From contig NZ_CP142685.1 of the NCBI RefSeq assembly GCF_045689735.1, forward strand, positions 1,860,001-1,924,000: a stretch of DNA of 64,000 bases, in the 5' to 3' direction. Origin of the DNA: Halothiobacillus sp045689735. Its GTDB lineage: Bacteria > Pseudomonadota > Gammaproteobacteria > Halothiobacillales > Halothiobacillaceae. The notes under the pieces are model-generated. The model was not told the origin of the DNA, did not search any database, and saw only the letters and a program-made list of their open reading frames with translations. A program made the position numbers and the translations under genes. Shown here piece by piece: positions 27,930-36,286 of this stretch. Numbering within the stretch: position 1 is the first letter of the stretch; every line of letters starts with the position of its first letter.

Positions 27930-28856
27930 ATGCCGAATATCGCCCCAGTCCGTGACTACCTGATCGACCTGCAAGCGCGTATCGTTGCGGGGTTGGAAGC
28001 CTTTGAGCCAGACGCCCGGTTTATTCACGACGACTGGCAACGCCCCGAGGGCGCAACACTCCAGGGCGAAGGACGCGGGCGGATCCTCGAAAATGGCCAA
28101 GTATTCGAGCGCGCCGGCATCAACTTTTCCCATGTCCGTGGGCAGCAGCTCCCGCCCTCGGCCACCGCCCATCGCCCCGATCTCGCCGGTGGCAAGTTCG
28201 AAGCACTCGGCGTGTCGCTGGTGATTCACCCACGCAACCCGTATGTGCCGACCTCACACGCCAATGTCCGGTTCTTTATTGCCGAAAAACCCGGTGTGAC
28301 GCCCGTTTGGTGGTTTGGCGGCGGATTTGATCTCACGCCGTACTACGGCTTTACCGAAGACGCCGTGCACTGGCACCAACAGGCGCAAGCCGCCTGCGCG
28401 CCCTTTGGCGAAGAAATTTATCCGCGCTTCAAGCGCTGGTGTGATGAATACTTTTGGCTCAAACACCGCGAAGAACCGCGCGGCATTGGCGGGCTGTTCT
28501 TCGACGACTGGGGCGCCGATGGCCAGGTAGATTTTGCGGACGCCTTCGCCTTGATGCGCTCGGTCGGCGATCACTACTTGCCGGCCTACGCACCGATCGT
28601 CGAACGGCGCAAAGACACGCCGTACGGCGATCGGGAACGCAACTTTCAACGGTACCGGCGCGGGCGCTATGTGGAATTCAACCTGGTTTACGACCGCGGC
28701 ACGCTGTTCGGCCTGCAATCCGGCGGGCGCACCGAATCGATCTTGATGTCCATGCCGCCAGAGGTGTCGTGGCGCTATCAATGGGCACCCGAACCCGGCA
28801 GCCCCGAGGCCGGGCTGTATCAGCATTTCCTGAAAGTTCGCGACTGGCTGGCATAA
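27930..28856 (+). CDS. hemF: Oxygen-dependent coproporphyrinogen III oxidase
   Basis: The 308-residue enzyme of aerobic haem synthesis oxidatively decarboxylates coproporphyrinogen III. Family texts include GINFSHVRG, NPYVPTSHANVRFF, WWFGGGFDLTPYYGF and RYVEFNLVYDRGT. The ATG at 27930 has GGAG at 27918-27921. The frame is open further upstream across the tsaC end, but that part has no homology. HemF requires O2, so the organism makes haem aerobically; no hemN is seen here. Confidence 0.97.
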   Translation: MPNIAPVRDYLIDLQARIVAGLEAFEPDARFIHDDWQRPEGATLQGEGRGRILENGQVFERAGINFSHVRGQQLPPSATAHRPDLAGGKFEALGVSLVIHPRNPYVPTSHANVRFFIAEKPGVTPVWWFGGGFDLTPYYGFTEDAVHWHQQAQAACAPFGEEIYPRFKRWCDEYFWLKHREEPRGIGGLFFDDWGADGQVDFADAFALMRSVGDHYLPAYAPIVERRKDTPYGDRERNFQRYRRGRYVEFNLVYDRGTLFGLQSGGRTESILMSMPPEVSWRYQWAPEPGSPEAGLYQHFLKVRDWLA

Positions 28857-28899
28857 GCCCGAACCGAGCCTTCAGCCCACCAGTCAAGGGAAGGGTTGC

Positions 28900-29772
28900 T
28901 TATTCCGCGTTGACCAAGGTAACCGACCGGGCAGATTCAATCGGCATCCGCCAATCCTGATAGCGGTTTTTATCCGGCACGAGCCAGCCACGGGCGCGCA
29001 GCGTCTTGCCGCGCCAGCGCTGAAAGTCCACGCCAGCAAATGACGGCCAGGCACGCGCGGGAATCTGCAAAGCCACCCGTCCTTCAAGATTGACCCACAC
29101 GGTTGAGCGGGTTTGATGCACCGACACCACCTGCCCACGCACGATGGCCGCGCCTTGCACATCCGCAGGAATCCCCCGCGCCGTCTCGATGCCCGGTTCA
29201 TACTCTGCGTTCGCCCAGATCCCACGCCGCGCCGCACGCGCCGTCTGCTCCGTCGCCGTCAGACAATCGGCCAACGCCAGATTGGGCGGCATGTACACCG
29301 CCATCGCCAGTCCGTCGGCGAGCAACAACTGCTGAATCGACTGACCGCCGGGCGTATAGAGATACGCCATTTCGCGGCCATAGCGATCGGTGCCCTCCGC
29401 GCCCGGCTGCACCCTCAACCGATTGTGACTGCGCGCCAGAATCGCCTGCAACGCCGCACGGCTGGCCTCCCCGAAGGGCTCAGCCGGCGTCGCCGGACGA
29501 TCGTTATAAGCCGAATGCGCCACCTCGGGCGCATCGATCCCCGCCAGCCGCACCCGGCGCCCATCGCTGAGCTTGACGGTATCCCCATCGTCCACATATG
29601 CCACCACCGCAGATTCAGCCGCCGAACCGGGCGCGGGGCATGCCACCTCTGCCCCGGCCAAAGGGCATTGACCCAGGGCAAACCCGACCAGCCATAAAAA
29701 AACGCCCCACCGCAACCGGCGAGGCGTTTTTTGCCGAACCCAAGGCAACGCGTCGCGCATTGCCCGATCCAT
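28900..29772 (-). CDS. Secreted thermonuclease-like (SNase) protein
   Basis: The protein has 290 residues if it starts at the ATG at 29772, 4 bases after the rpmE stop. A basic n-region and hydrophobic core (GVFLWLVGFALG) form a signal peptide, and the mature protein starts near AEVACP. The SNase fold is seen in VAYVDDGDTVKLSDGRRVRLAGIDAPEV, in GREMAYLY and in GLAMAVY; the catalytic Arg and Asp positions look kept. A C-terminal beta-barrel-like extension of about 90 residues follows. A strong terminator hairpin (29696-29732) lies within the signal-peptide codons, so expression from the rpmE promoter would be limited. Confidence 0.8.
   Translation of the reverse strand: MDRAMRDALPWVRQKTPRRLRWGVFLWLVGFALGQCPLAGAEVACPAPGSAAESAVVAYVDDGDTVKLSDGRRVRLAGIDAPEVAHSAYNDRPATPAEPFGEASRAALQAILARSHNRLRVQPGAEGTDRYGREMAYLYTPGGQSIQQLLLADGLAMAVYMPPNLALADCLTATEQTARAARRGIWANAEYEPGIETARGIPADVQGAAIVRGQVVSVHQTRSTVWVNLEGRVALQIPARAWPSFAGVDFQRWRGKTLRARGWLVPDKNRYQDWRMPIESARSVTLVNAE
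29696..29732 (-). terminator. Intrinsic terminator after rpmE, inside the next coding region
   Basis: On the minus strand a stem of 10 bp (AAAAAACGCC with GGCGTTTTTT) encloses a 16-base loop that can extend the stem by a few pairs, and a run of seven T follows the stem. It lies 45-80 bases after the rpmE stop, the normal place for its terminator. In the following nuclease gene the same bases encode the start of the signal-peptide core (GVFL). Confidence 0.8.
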
Positions 29773-29776
29773 CGGC

Positions 29777-30022
29777 TTATTTGCGACCGTAACGGTTGCG
29801 GAATTTATCAACTTGCTTGGCCGTGCTGGCATCCATCCGCTTACCGGTATAAAACGGGTGGCTGGCAGAAGAAATTTCCACCTTGACCAAGGGATACTCC
29901 TGGCCGTCCGTCCATTTGATGGTTTCTTTCGCACGAATGGTCGAGCGCGTCAGCGTCGAGAAATCAGAAGCCAGATCTTGGAAAACGACCGGGCGATAAT
30001 CAGGATGAATATCAGGTTTCAT
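29777..30022 (-). CDS. rpmE2: 50S ribosomal protein L31 type B
   Basis: The 81-residue protein opens MKPDIHPDYRPVVFQD and has no Cys, whereas the zinc-binding type A form carries a CxxC pair. This is the zinc-independent type B form (RpmE2/YkgM). In other bacteria the type B form is often repressed by Zur and replaces the zinc form when zinc is short. I saw no Zur-like palindrome in the 160 bases upstream. A terminator follows directly downstream. Confidence 0.93.
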   Translation of the reverse strand: MKPDIHPDYRPVVFQDLASDFSTLTRSTIRAKETIKWTDGQEYPLVKVEISSASHPFYTGKRMDASTAKQVDKFRNRYGRK

Positions 30023-30183
30023 GGCTTTGGTACCTTGCCTGGCCGATTGGCGACATCCGCCAGCATCGCGCCGTGTTAACGCAAAAATTTTCAGGAGGGC
30101 GGATTCTATCGAAAACTAGCCGCCTGCTCAAGCCCATAACGCCCATTCCATATTATTTGGTCATCGCAGCTCATCCCCCTGTG

Positions 30184-30753
30184 CTAGGGCGCTTTCGCCT
30201 GCATTTGACGCGCGAGGTTCTGCAGGGCATTCAGCGCCGGAATGTTCTGCAGCTGCAGTACCTGCTGGGTCGGCGACGGCAAGGTTTGCGGGCAGACGGA
30301 AGCAATCCATACCCCGGTTTGAGTGAAGGTTTCGTTGAGAATGGGGGATACCGAATCCGTCATCCGACCGTGACCGGTCATCGTGGCGCGGTGCAAAACG
30401 CTGTTGTCGAGAGCAAAAACAAGGGTGACCTGCTGCGTCATCGCGCCCTGCAGCAACGACATCTGCGTACTTAGCCGCACGATGGACTGTTTCCCGGTGT
30501 TGACCACCTGATGCGTCACCTCGCCGCTGCGGCTGCCCGGTAAGGGCAGCAGTGCCTGGCCGGAGGAGCCGTCCGCATTCCAGCATTCCATCTGAGTGAT
30601 TTGAGTATGCCGACCCATCGGGCCGTGTACATCAGAAACCACTCGCCAAAGCCCGGGCGCCACGAATGATTCACCGCGCGCACCCGCCTGCGTCGTTAAA
30701 ACAGGGAAAAAGCTCAGACAAATCAACCACACAGCAACAGGCAAGCGGCGCAT
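30184..30753 (-). CDS. Small exported protein, DUF3617-like
   Basis: The product has 189 residues from MRRLPVAVWL, with AAGGAGTG upstream. The signal peptide is about residues 1-25. The mature part contains APGLWRVVSDV, then a Cys (MECWNAD) and a second Cys near the end (SVCPQT), a pattern like DUF3617, whose members carry PGLWE near the mature start. A longer in-frame start upstream lacks a ribosome-binding site. It is a single-gene unit between rpmE2 and comF, all on the minus strand. Function unknown; the domain call is tentative. Confidence 0.65.
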   Translation of the reverse strand: MRRLPVAVWLICLSFFPVLTTQAGARGESFVAPGLWRVVSDVHGPMGRHTQITQMECWNADGSSGQALLPLPGSRSGEVTHQVVNTGKQSIVRLSTQMSLLQGAMTQQVTLVFALDNSVLHRATMTGHGRMTDSVSPILNETFTQTGVWIASVCPQTLPSPTQQVLQLQNIPALNALQNLARQMQAKAP

Positions 30754-30952
30754 CGCGAACACTCCTTGAGTGAAGATTCTCAGTATAGCCATCGACAAAC
30801 TGAAACCCGACGCCATGCTCATCAAATCATGCGAGGGGTTACGCGGAATCAGGCGATGAGGGCAGCGTACAGACGATGCACGGCCAACCTTCGAAAAACA
30901 TCTGCCGCACCACGCAGACCAACAACCGACGCCAAGCCCCTCGTCGACCTAG

Positions 30953-31663
30953 TCAATCCGTATTGGAGGGATTCAGCGTTCGCGCCACCACCCACCCCCC
31001 AACCCAGACCGCACCCGCCGCCTTCAAGGTGGTGGCAACCGCCGCGACGGTGCTGCCGGTGGTCATGACATCATCCACGACGATGACCCGCTCCGGCACC
31101 CGGGGCGCGGCCTGAAACGCAGCCTGCAGCGCCCGACGGCGGGCTGATGCGCCTTGGGTGACTTGCGCGGCATCCGCGCGGACTCGGCGCACGAGTTGCG
31201 GCATCACCCGCAATCCCGTGTGCCGCGCCAACACATCGGCAAGCAACGCCGCCTGATTGAAGCCCCGTGTCCGTAAGCGAGAGGGGTGTAAGGGCATCGG
31301 CAGCAGTACCGCGTCCGTCGGCACAGGGGCGGTTTGGATGCGCTGCAACAACGGTGCGCACAAGGCATTGAGCACCGCCGTATCGTGCCGATACTTCAAG
31401 GCATGAATCAGGTGCCGCACTCCCGGCTCAAAGAATTTGCCCGCGAGCGTCGCATCATACGGCGGGGGGTTCCGCAGACAATCCGGGCAAACCACACCCG
31501 GCGCAGCGGTCGGCAATGCACAGACCGGGCAAACCGGCGTATCCTCGGGGCGCATCTGCGCCGCGCAGGCCGGACACAGGCCATGACCGCTGGACGAAGG
31601 GAGCCCGCAGATGGCACAGGGCGCTGGAATCATCTGGCGCGTTAGGCGGGCAATCCAATTCAT
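30953..31663 (-). CDS. comF: ComF family amidophosphoribosyltransferase-like protein
   Basis: The 236-residue protein has an N-terminal double zinc ribbon (CAICG, CPAC, CPVC, CPDC) and a phosphoribosyltransferase fold with the PRPP loop VIVVDDVMTTGST. It also has the ComF text LIHALKYRHDT and SRLRTRGFNQ. ComF proteins are needed for DNA uptake in competent bacteria, although homologues occur widely. A longer frame to 31708 lacks support; the start MNWIARL fits. It is divergent from a small membrane-protein gene next to bioB, a neighbourhood also seen in Pseudomonas. Confidence 0.92.
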   Translation of the reverse strand: MNWIARLTRQMIPAPCAICGLPSSSGHGLCPACAAQMRPEDTPVCPVCALPTAAPGVVCPDCLRNPPPYDATLAGKFFEPGVRHLIHALKYRHDTAVLNALCAPLLQRIQTAPVPTDAVLLPMPLHPSRLRTRGFNQAALLADVLARHTGLRVMPQLVRRVRADAAQVTQGASARRRALQAAFQAAPRVPERVIVVDDVMTTGSTVAAVATTLKAAGAVWVGGWVVARTLNPSNTD

Positions 31664-31706
31664 GCTATGTTCATCATCCGATGCTAATAGACGGGGGAGA
31701 GGCGAC

Positions 31707-32120
31707 ATGAACGATCATATCCACGACGAGGGCGAGGCCAAAATCGTCAGCGGTGCCTCCGCACGCAAGGCGGCCAAGTGGTTCAACTACGGCACCCTCG
31801 TCGCGATGGCCATTCCGTTACCACTCGCCATTTTCTGGACTGGGATGTCGATGCTGATTTACGCACTCAACCGCCATCATCCAAATCCCAAGGTGGGTTA
31901 CTACACCCAATGGGCGGCCTACCGCTTTTATGGCGTCGCCGGTGCCGCAGTCGCCGTGGCCATCTTTTTCCCTCCGAGCATGGTTTATTACCTGACCATC
32001 TGGGTAATCGCCGCCGTGATTTTGGTGCCTTGGACGCTGTATGATCTTTACAGAATCAACCATGACACTTGGGACGATGTGCTGATTACGCCCGATCATC
32101 TGGAAGCACAGCATTCTTGA
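31707..32120 (+). CDS. Small membrane protein of unknown function next to bioB
   Basis: The product has 137 residues from the ATG at 31707, with GGGGGAGAGG just upstream. It has an acidic N-terminal tail with His residues, then two long hydrophobic stretches (about residues 25-50, and 70-105, which could be two segments) and an acidic C-terminal tail with WDDVLITPDHLE. I do not recognise a family. It lies 37 bases before bioB in the same direction, so the two may be co-transcribed. No transporter motif is apparent. Confidence 0.75.
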   Translation: MNDHIHDEGEAKIVSGASARKAAKWFNYGTLVAMAIPLPLAIFWTGMSMLIYALNRHHPNPKVGYYTQWAAYRFYGVAGAAVAVAIFFPPSMVYYLTIWVIAAVILVPWTLYDLYRINHDTWDDVLITPDHLEAQHS

Positions 32121-32157
32121 TGCCGGCGGCGCGTGTCCCACCACTGAAGGAAGCCCC

Positions 32158-33204
32158 GTGACCTCCGCTACGCCAACCTGGACGCTCGCCCGCGTTCTCG
32201 CGCTCTTCGAACAACCCTTCAACGACCTGCTGTTTCAAGCCCATACGGTTCATCGGGCGCATTTCGATCCGAACGCGGTACAGGTCAGCACCCTGCTTTC
32301 GATCAAGACCGGCGCCTGCCCGGAAGACTGCGCCTACTGCGCGCAAAGCAGCAAATACGAAACCGGATTGGAGCGCGAACGGCTGTTACCGCTGGACGAA
32401 GTCCGCGCTGCTGCCCTGCGCGCCCGGGAAACCGGCGCGACCCGCTTCTGCATGGGCGCGGCCTGGCGCAACCCGACCGATAAGCAACTGGACAAAGTCA
32501 TCGACATGATTGGCGTGGTCAAGGATCTCGGCATGGAAGCCTGCGTCACCCTCGGCATGCTCACCGCGCCGCAAGCCAAGCGCCTGAAAGATGCCGGGCT
32601 CGACTACTACAACCACAATATCGACACCTCGCCGGAGTTTTATGGCGAAGTCATCAGCACCCGCCGCTTCGAAGACCGGCTCGACACCCTCGCGCATGTG
32701 CGTGACAGCGGCATCAATGTCTGCTCTGGCGGCATTCTCGGCATGGGCGAATCGCGGCAGGATCGCGCCTCCTTCCTGCTGTCGCTGGCCAACCTGCCGC
32801 GGCCTCCGGAATCTGTGCCGCTGAATATGCTGGTGCGAATTCCCGGCACGCCGATGGCTGAAATTCCCAGCCTCGACCCGATCGAATTCATCCGCACCGT
32901 CGCCGTCGCGCGCATCCTGATGCCGACTTCGCATGTACGGCTCTCCGCGGGTCGGGAAGGCATGACCGACGAGGCGCAAGCCTGGTGCTTCTTCGCGGGC
33001 GCAAACAGCATTTTCTACGGCGACAAATTGCTCACCACCGACAACGCCGACCAGAACCACGACCGCGCCCTGTTCGACAAACTCGGCATTCATCCCCTGA
33101 TCCCGGCCGGTTTTACCCCGGACACGGATGACGACGAGGATGTCACCAGCCCGATGGGCGGCTGCGGCGGCGCATGCGGGCACAGCCACCACGCGCATCT
33201 CTGA
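32158..33204 (+). CDS. bioB: Biotin synthase with a Cys/His-rich tail
   Basis: The 348-residue radical SAM enzyme inserts sulfur into dethiobiotin. It starts at a GTG with AAGGAAG upstream. The SAM cluster motif CPEDCAYC (Cys54, Cys58, Cys61) is followed by NHNIDTSPEFY and the rest of the usual barrel. After the conserved end comes an acidic run (DTDDDEDV) and then MGGCGGACGHSHHAHL, a short Cys/His tail that could bind metal. bioD, bioC and bioH are elsewhere in the window; bioA and bioF are not seen. Confidence 0.97.
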   Translation: MTSATPTWTLARVLALFEQPFNDLLFQAHTVHRAHFDPNAVQVSTLLSIKTGACPEDCAYCAQSSKYETGLERERLLPLDEVRAAALRARETGATRFCMGAAWRNPTDKQLDKVIDMIGVVKDLGMEACVTLGMLTAPQAKRLKDAGLDYYNHNIDTSPEFYGEVISTRRFEDRLDTLAHVRDSGINVCSGGILGMGESRQDRASFLLSLANLPRPPESVPLNMLVRIPGTPMAEIPSLDPIEFIRTVAVARILMPTSHVRLSAGREGMTDEAQAWCFFAGANSIFYGDKLLTTDNADQNHDRALFDKLGIHPLIPAGFTPDTDDDEDVTSPMGGCGGACGHSHHAHL

Positions 33205-33239
33205 AAGGCCGAACAGGTCTTAAAAGAGGTTCTAGCCCA

Positions 33240-34010
33240 CTAATCGACCGGTGCGCTGCCCGCGTGCGCCGATGCGGGTTCAACCCGCACCCCCGCCAGA
33301 ATCAATGAGACCGGGCGTCGCGTCGAGGGATCGACCGGTTCTTGCAAGACTTCGAGACAAAAGCCGTGGCGGACAAATAAAGCAAACCAATCAGACAGCG
33401 TGCGGAAGTACCACGGTGCCGGCTCGGTGAACCGGGCATCGAACCCCGACCAGGAACCGGCGCGCCAGCCGCTGACATAATCCTCTGACCCACCCACCGC
33501 GCCCGGATGCAGGGTTTGCACCACCAGGCGACCGCCGGGTACCAGCAAGTGCTGCGCCGCCGCGAAAACCGCTTCGGTGGACTGTGCACCGATGAGGGAA
33601 AAATTGCACACGCAGACATCAAAGGGCGCTCGCCCAGTCCGACGCGCCCAGTCCGCCAGCCCGGCGTAATCACACACGGCAAACTCGCCGCCACCCGCGC
33701 CACAGGCCGCGGAAATGAGCGTGGGCTCGGCATCGATGCCCACGCAGGTTGCGCCGTGCAGATTCATTTGCCGCATCAGCCAGCCTTCGCCACAGCCGAT
33801 GTCCAGCAGGCGACGCGGGGCATAGCGACGAAGCACCTGCAAAATCGCCGCATTGGTGACTTCCCGACGGCTGGCAATCGCGTCGGCGCGCACCACCTCC
33901 GCCCAGACCGCCGCATTGCGCGCCCAGCTCTGGCGAATGGCCTGCTCGTGACGCGGCGCGGGGTGCGCGTCGTCCGTCTGTGGATCAGCGATGGGCGGGG
34001 TCAACGCCAT
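33240..34010 (-). CDS. Class I SAM-dependent methyltransferase
   Basis: The 256-residue protein has motif I LLDIGCGEGWLMRQM, an acidic motif II (GIDAEP), FDVCVCNFSLIG at the motif IV place and GGRLVVQTLHP. A Trp/Tyr-rich C-terminal part may bind substrate (SGWRAGSWSGF, APWYFRTLSDW). The ATG at 34010 lies 26 bases inside the trpE end, preceded by a G-rich ribosome-binding site, so it is coupled to trpE. The substrate is unknown. It takes the place where trpG might be expected. Confidence 0.85.
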   Translation of the reverse strand: MALTPPIADPQTDDAHPAPRHEQAIRQSWARNAAVWAEVVRADAIASRREVTNAAILQVLRRYAPRRLLDIGCGEGWLMRQMNLHGATCVGIDAEPTLISAACGAGGGEFAVCDYAGLADWARRTGRAPFDVCVCNFSLIGAQSTEAVFAAAQHLLVPGGRLVVQTLHPGAVGGSEDYVSGWRAGSWSGFDARFTEPAPWYFRTLSDWFALFVRHGFCLEVLQEPVDPSTRRPVSLILAGVRVEPASAHAGSAPVD

Positions 34011-35496
34011 CCACCCCCGCCTCGGCCACGGCGGCCGCGCGGAATAAGGCGCGGCGTTTATTGAGGGTTTCTTCCCATTCGTTGGCCGGGATGGAATCGG
34101 CCACGATGCCGCCCCCAGCTTGCACATGCAGGGCACCGTCCTTGAGCACGCCGGTGCGAATCGCAATCGCGGTATCCATGTTGCCGTTCCAGGCCCAATA
34201 GCCCACGGCACCGGCATACACACCGCGTTTGACCGGTTCGATTTCGTCGATGATTTCCAGCGCGCGAATTTTCGGTGCCCCGCTAACCGTGCCCGCCGGG
34301 AAGGTGGCGCGCAGCACATCGATGGCATTTTTCCCAGGCAGAATCTGCCCCGTCACCTGCGAGACGATGTGCATCACATGCGAATAGCGTTCGATCACCA
34401 TGCGCTCTTCGAGCTTCACGGAACCGATCTGCGCCACGCGCCCGGTGTCGCTACGCCCGAGGTCAATCAGCATGACATGCTCGGCGATTTCCTTCGGGTC
34501 GTTGAGCAGATCCTGCTCCAGCGCGAGGTCTTCGGCGTGGGTTTTGCCACGCGGCCGGGTGCCCGCAATCGGCCGGACGGTGATCTCGCCATCCTCCAGC
34601 CGCGCCAGAATTTCCGGGCTGGAACCAACCACCTGATGGTCGCCGCAGTCGATGAAGTACATGTACGGCGAGGGGTTCAGGCTGCGCAGCGCCCGGTAGA
34701 GGTCGATCGGCGGGGCATCGAACCCGATCGTCATGCGCTGGCTCGGCACCACCTGCATCACATCTCCGGCGGCGATATATTCCCGGATCGTTCGCACCGC
34801 ATTCTCGTAGCCTTCGCGGGTAAAGCTGGCCGTAAAATCGTGTTCATTGATCTGCCGGGCTGCCGGCAACGGCGCATAGCGTAGCGGTGCCGTGCGCAGC
34901 CGCTGCGCCATGGCGTCGAGATCAGCCTGCGCCCGCTCGGCGGCATCCGGCATCGTGGGATCAACCAAAGTCACCAACAGCAGGCGACTGGAGAGATTAT
35001 CGAACACCACCACCTGCTCGGAGACCATCAGCAGGATGTCCGGCGTACCCAAAGGATCGGGCTTTGCGGGCCGAGCGGCGAGGCGCGGCTCGATATAGCG
35101 AATGGTTTCAAAGCCGAAATACCCGACCAGCCCGCCGTGAAAACGCGGCATGCCCTCCGGCTCGAACACGCGATAACGCGCCTTGAAGGCTTCAACCCAA
35201 GCCAGTGGGTCGGCGGCTTCGGCGGTTTCAACCAACGCATTGTCCTGCCGCAGCTCGATGCGCTGCCCGTACACCCGCAGCACGGTGCGCGCCGCCAGGC
35301 CAATGATCGAATAACGCCCCCAGCGCTCGCCGCCCATGACCGACTCGAACAGGTAGCTGTTCGGCTGATCAGCCAGCTTGCGATAGACCGAAAGCGGCGT
35401 GTCGTAATCCCCGGCAATCTCGCGGGTGAACGGCACCCGGTTATAGCCTTGGGCGGCGAGGGATCGGAGTTGGTCGGCAGTGGGCATGAACGACAT
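33985..35496 (-). CDS. trpE: Anthranilate synthase component I
   Basis: The protein has 503 residues from the ATG at 35496 (AAGGAAA upstream); a GTG at 35520 is a weaker choice. The chorismate-binding C-terminal half has RPIAGTRPRGKT, DLGRSDTGRV, FPAGTVSGAPKIRA and the closing QAGGGIVADS. The N-terminal half carries the Trp feedback site (SYLFESVMGGERWGRYS). It commits chorismate to tryptophan. It follows rpe-gph, as in Pseudomonas, and a leader peptide with two Trp codons precedes it. trpG is not in this window. Confidence 0.97.
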   Translation of the reverse strand: MSFMPTADQLRSLAAQGYNRVPFTREIAGDYDTPLSVYRKLADQPNSYLFESVMGGERWGRYSIIGLAARTVLRVYGQRIELRQDNALVETAEAADPLAWVEAFKARYRVFEPEGMPRFHGGLVGYFGFETIRYIEPRLAARPAKPDPLGTPDILLMVSEQVVVFDNLSSRLLLVTLVDPTMPDAAERAQADLDAMAQRLRTAPLRYAPLPAARQINEHDFTASFTREGYENAVRTIREYIAAGDVMQVVPSQRMTIGFDAPPIDLYRALRSLNPSPYMYFIDCGDHQVVGSSPEILARLEDGEITVRPIAGTRPRGKTHAEDLALEQDLLNDPKEIAEHVMLIDLGRSDTGRVAQIGSVKLEERMVIERYSHVMHIVSQVTGQILPGKNAIDVLRATFPAGTVSGAPKIRALEIIDEIEPVKRGVYAGAVGYWAWNGNMDTAIAIRTGVLKDGALHVQAGGGIVADSIPANEWEETLNKRRALFRAAAVAEAGVDGVDPAHR

Positions 35497-35561
35497 GAGA
35501 ATTTCCTTGCACAGGCGCACCGGCAGGCACGCGGATCAATCTGGGACGGGGCGGACCGGGA

Positions 35562-35609
35562 TCAAGCCCACCATTGCCCGAAGAGCCCGTGCCGGTCACC
35601 GGTCATCAT
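35562..35609 (-). CDS. trpL: trp leader peptide with tandem Trp codons
   Basis: A 15-codon frame reads MMTGDRHGLFGQWWA and ends in TGA, with TGG TGG as codons 13 and 14. It begins inside the gph stop (ATGATGA) and ends 65 bases before the trpE start. Tandem Trp codons in a short frame directly before trpE are the hallmark of transcription attenuation, and leader-controlled trpE is known in Pseudomonas. Within the downstream 65 bases, GGCACG in the leader can pair with CGTGCC, and ACGGG with CCCGT, which could be competing stems. I see no T-rich terminator, so the mechanism is open. Confidence 0.7.
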   Translation of the reverse strand: MMTGDRHGLFGQWWA

Positions 35610-36286
35610 GATGCCCTGCCGATGAGATTCGGGAATTCCGCCATCGAGTCGATCACGGCATCCGGGTGGTAGTTGCGGATGTCTTCTCCATGGTTGTAGC
35701 CGTAGCTCATGCAGATAATCGAGAAGCCCGCCGTGCGCGCGGCCTTCACATCGGAGATCGAGTCGCCAATCATCAGGGCTTCGCTTGGGTGAACCTTGAA
35801 CCAGCCCGCCGCGTAGATCAGCGGTGCCGGATCGGGCTTTTTCATGGGCAGGGTGTCACCGGCAATCACGGTTTCGAACTGATCGAGCAGGTTCATGTCC
35901 TGCAACAGCGGCAGGGTGAAGGCCGCGGCCTTGTTGGTGACGCAGCCAACGGACAGCCCTAGGGACTTCACATAAGCAATGCCCTCGTGCACCCCGGGAA
36001 ACACGCAGGAGTGTTTTCCATTGGATTCGGCATAGTGCCGCTTGAACACCGGCATGGCGCGTTCGAACAAGGCCGCCTCCGGCTTGCCGTGCAGATCGTC
36101 GGTCAGCGCCCGTTCCACCAGCCGCTCGATGCCGTTGCCAACCCAGTTTCGCACGCTGGCTTCACTGCGATGCGGCAGGCCCAGTTCATCCTGCATGGCG
36201 TTGACGGCCACCAGCAGATCCGGCACCGAGTCGATCAAGGTACCGTCGAGATCGAACAGCACCATTCTGGGGGTGAACCGCGCCAT
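35606..36286 (-). CDS. gph: Phosphoglycolate phosphatase
   Basis: The 226-residue HAD-family hydrolase has motif I FDLDGTLIDS, motif II as VTNKAAA, a Lys in PMKKPDP and motif IV MIGDSISDVKAA. It cleaves 2-phosphoglycolate, arising from DNA repair or from Rubisco oxygenation. The start shares one base with the rpe stop (TAATG), and the end overlaps the trp leader frame. Gene order rpe-gph-trpE is conserved in pseudomonads and relatives. Confidence 0.96.
   Translation of the reverse strand: MARFTPRMVLFDLDGTLIDSVPDLLVAVNAMQDELGLPHRSEASVRNWVGNGIERLVERALTDDLHGKPEAALFERAMPVFKRHYAESNGKHSCVFPGVHEGIAYVKSLGLSVGCVTNKAAAFTLPLLQDMNLLDQFETVIAGDTLPMKKPDPAPLIYAAGWFKVHPSEALMIGDSISDVKAARTAGFSIICMSYGYNHGEDIRNYHPDAVIDSMAEFPNLIGRAS

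Noticed and set aside
30023..30183. Possible Zur operator upstream of the type B L31 gene
   Set aside because: No palindrome resembling GAAATGTTATA-type sites is present.
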